Assembly: GCF_030538495.1 (NCBI RefSeq)
Contig: NZ_JAUNTW010000005.1
Location: forward strand, 1 to 64,000
DNA from: Paracoccus sp. (in: a-proteobacteria)
GTDB lineage: Bacteria > Pseudomonadota > Alphaproteobacteria > Rhodobacterales > Rhodobacteraceae
Direction: 5' to 3'
Length of the DNA stretch: 64,000 nt
The notes under the pieces are model-generated. The model did no database searches, had not been told where the DNA came from, and was given only the letters and a program-made list of their open reading frames with translations. How positions within the stretch are numbered: position 1 is the stretch's first letter; each line of letters begins with the position of its first letter. Below, one piece after another: positions 63,120 to 64,000 of the stretch. The position numbers and the translations under genes are program-made.

Positions 63120-64000
63120 TTATTGACCGCGCGCCGCCGCCGACACGGTGTCGATGGTCGCCTGACCAATGCGTTTGGCCGAATCCGCCCAGACCGGCAT
63201 CAGTTCATCGACCCATTCCTGACGTTCCTCAGCGGTCAATTCATAGAACACGGTCGTGCCGGCGTCTTTCATCGCTTGCAGGTGGTTGTCGTTTTCCTCT
63301 TTGGCGATGCTGTTGGCGTAATCGGTCGCGTCATCCATGGCGCGGTCCAGATCGGCGCGCACATCGTCGGGCAGGTCGTTCCAGAATTTGCTGTTCACGA
63401 TCACCGCATAGCCCAGATAACCGTGGTTCGACACGGTGGCGTGTTTCTGAACCTCGTTCATTTTCTGGGTATACATGTTCGAGGGCGGGTTTTCGGTGCC
63501 GTCCACAACGCCGGTTTGCAGCGCCTGATACACTTCGGAAAACGCCAGAACCTGCGGCAGCGCGCCCAGGGCCCGCATCTGCGATTCCAGCACTTTGGAC
63601 GACTGGATGCGCATTTTCAGGCCCAGAAAGTCGTCAACCGTATGCAGCGGGCTGTTGGCCGACATGACCTTGAACCCGTTATCCCAATAGGCAAGGCCGG
63701 TGATGCCCTTATCGGTCAGCTTGGCCAGCAATTCTTCGCCTGCGGGGCCTTTGGTCACGCGATGCAGCGATTCATAGTCGTCAAAGATAAAGGGCAGGTC
63801 GAACACCTCGAATTCCGGCACGCCCAGAGGGCCGAATTTCGCCAGACTGGGGGCCAGCATCTGAACCGCGCCCAGTTGCAGGGCCTCCAGCTCTTCTTTG
63901 TCTTTATACAGCTGGCTGTTGGGATAAACCTCGATGCTGACGCGGCCATTGGTGTATTCTTCGGCCAGTTCCTTGAACCGCTGCGCGCCTTTGCCTTTGG
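63120..64000 (-). CDS. dctP: TRAP transporter solute-binding protein (DctP), N-terminus outside window
   Basis: About 293 residues are visible; the frame stays open to the window edge. Family blocks are GRVSIEVYPNSQLYKD, LAPSLAKFGPLGVPEFEVFD, the substrate-carboxylate Arg region LGLKMRIQSSKVLESQMRAL and EVYQALQTGVVDGTENPPSN. The last is the classic DctP signature, suggesting a C4-dicarboxylate or related acid. First gene of dctPQM. Confidence 0.95.
   Translation of the reverse strand, partial: KGKGAQRFKELAEEYTNGRVSIEVYPNSQLYKDKEELEALQLGAVQMLAPSLAKFGPLGVPEFEVFDLPFIFDDYESLHRVTKGPAGEELLAKLTDKGITGLAYWDNGFKVMSANSPLHTVDDFLGLKMRIQSSKVLESQMRALGALPQVLAFSEVYQALQTGVVDGTENPPSNMYTQKMNEVQKHATVSNHGYLGYAVIVNSKFWNDLPDDVRADLDRAMDDATDYANSIAKEENDNHLQAMKDAGTTVFYELTAEERQEWVDELMPVWADSAKRIGQATIDTVSAAARGQ

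Overview
The window reads as chromosomal DNA of an alphaproteobacterium of the Rhodobacterales (Rhodobacteraceae/Paracoccaceae). Evidence seen here: a bc1 complex whose cytochrome c1 carries a long Ala/Pro/Glu-rich N-terminal extension of the Paracoccus type; FlaF/FlbT flagellin regulators; a ChpT histidine phosphotransferase (CckA-ChpT-CtrA relay); an olsBA ornithine-lipid pair; a class II (B12-dependent) ribonucleotide reductase; a protein resembling gene-transfer-agent head spikes; and a GC-rich intergenic repeat (core CCGGGGGCTGGCCCCCGG) of the type common in this group. I see no tRNA, rRNA, insertion sequence, integrase, CRISPR array or prophage. Nearly all of the window is ordinary housekeeping and metabolic gene content; the species is not identified.

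Layout. 1-1925: end of cytochrome b and cytochrome c1. 1973-3173: 1.2 kb without a convincing gene. 3215-6550: carB. 6635-12337: flagellar block; on the minus strand a FlgJ-like rod protein, a FlgN-like protein, flagellin, flaF, flbT and a DUF1217 protein, and divergently fliK and flgD. 12389-14998: rpe, an atypical SDR and an orphan ABC ATPase. 15150-19876: tandem glycine riboswitch with gcvT-gcvH-gcvP. 19935-24366: trxC, a GhsA-like beta-helix protein and a SulP transporter. 24537-33369: acetate block with acsA, DUF4212, actP, a cNMP/CBS/nucleotidyltransferase protein, an unknown protein, a response regulator and a membrane PAS-exonuclease fusion. 33387-38327: nrdJ, olsB-olsA, DUF3553 and chpT. 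38714-39927: GDPD and RidA.

40041-43225 is a transglutaminase / alpha-E / ATP-grasp operon. A thiolase follows, then a STAS/RsbW-like partner-switch pair. Next comes a tandem array of decayed hspQ 3' ends leading into intact hspQ. After that: a PPP-type phosphatase; serC-serA with a structured serC leader; an operon of HAD-UbiA, GT39 and SMR proteins joined by ATGA overlaps; a large Hint-domain beta-repeat protein; the gbpR/chvE-gguA-gguB sugar ABC locus; and a TRAP transporter (dctM, dctQ, partial dctP).

The most unusual items are: (i) the tandem array of 3' hspQ fragments starting exactly in the stop codon of the RsbW-like gene; (ii) the degenerate sensor kinase fused to a DnaQ-type exonuclease in the acetate locus; (iii) the HAD-UbiA/GT39/SMR operon, probably a polyprenyl-phosphate-sugar pathway; (iv) the stand-alone head-spike-like protein; and (v) the serC leader, in which one CCUUCC segment can pair either with a local hairpin arm or with the Shine-Dalgarno sequence. 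None of these is proven to be a new system.
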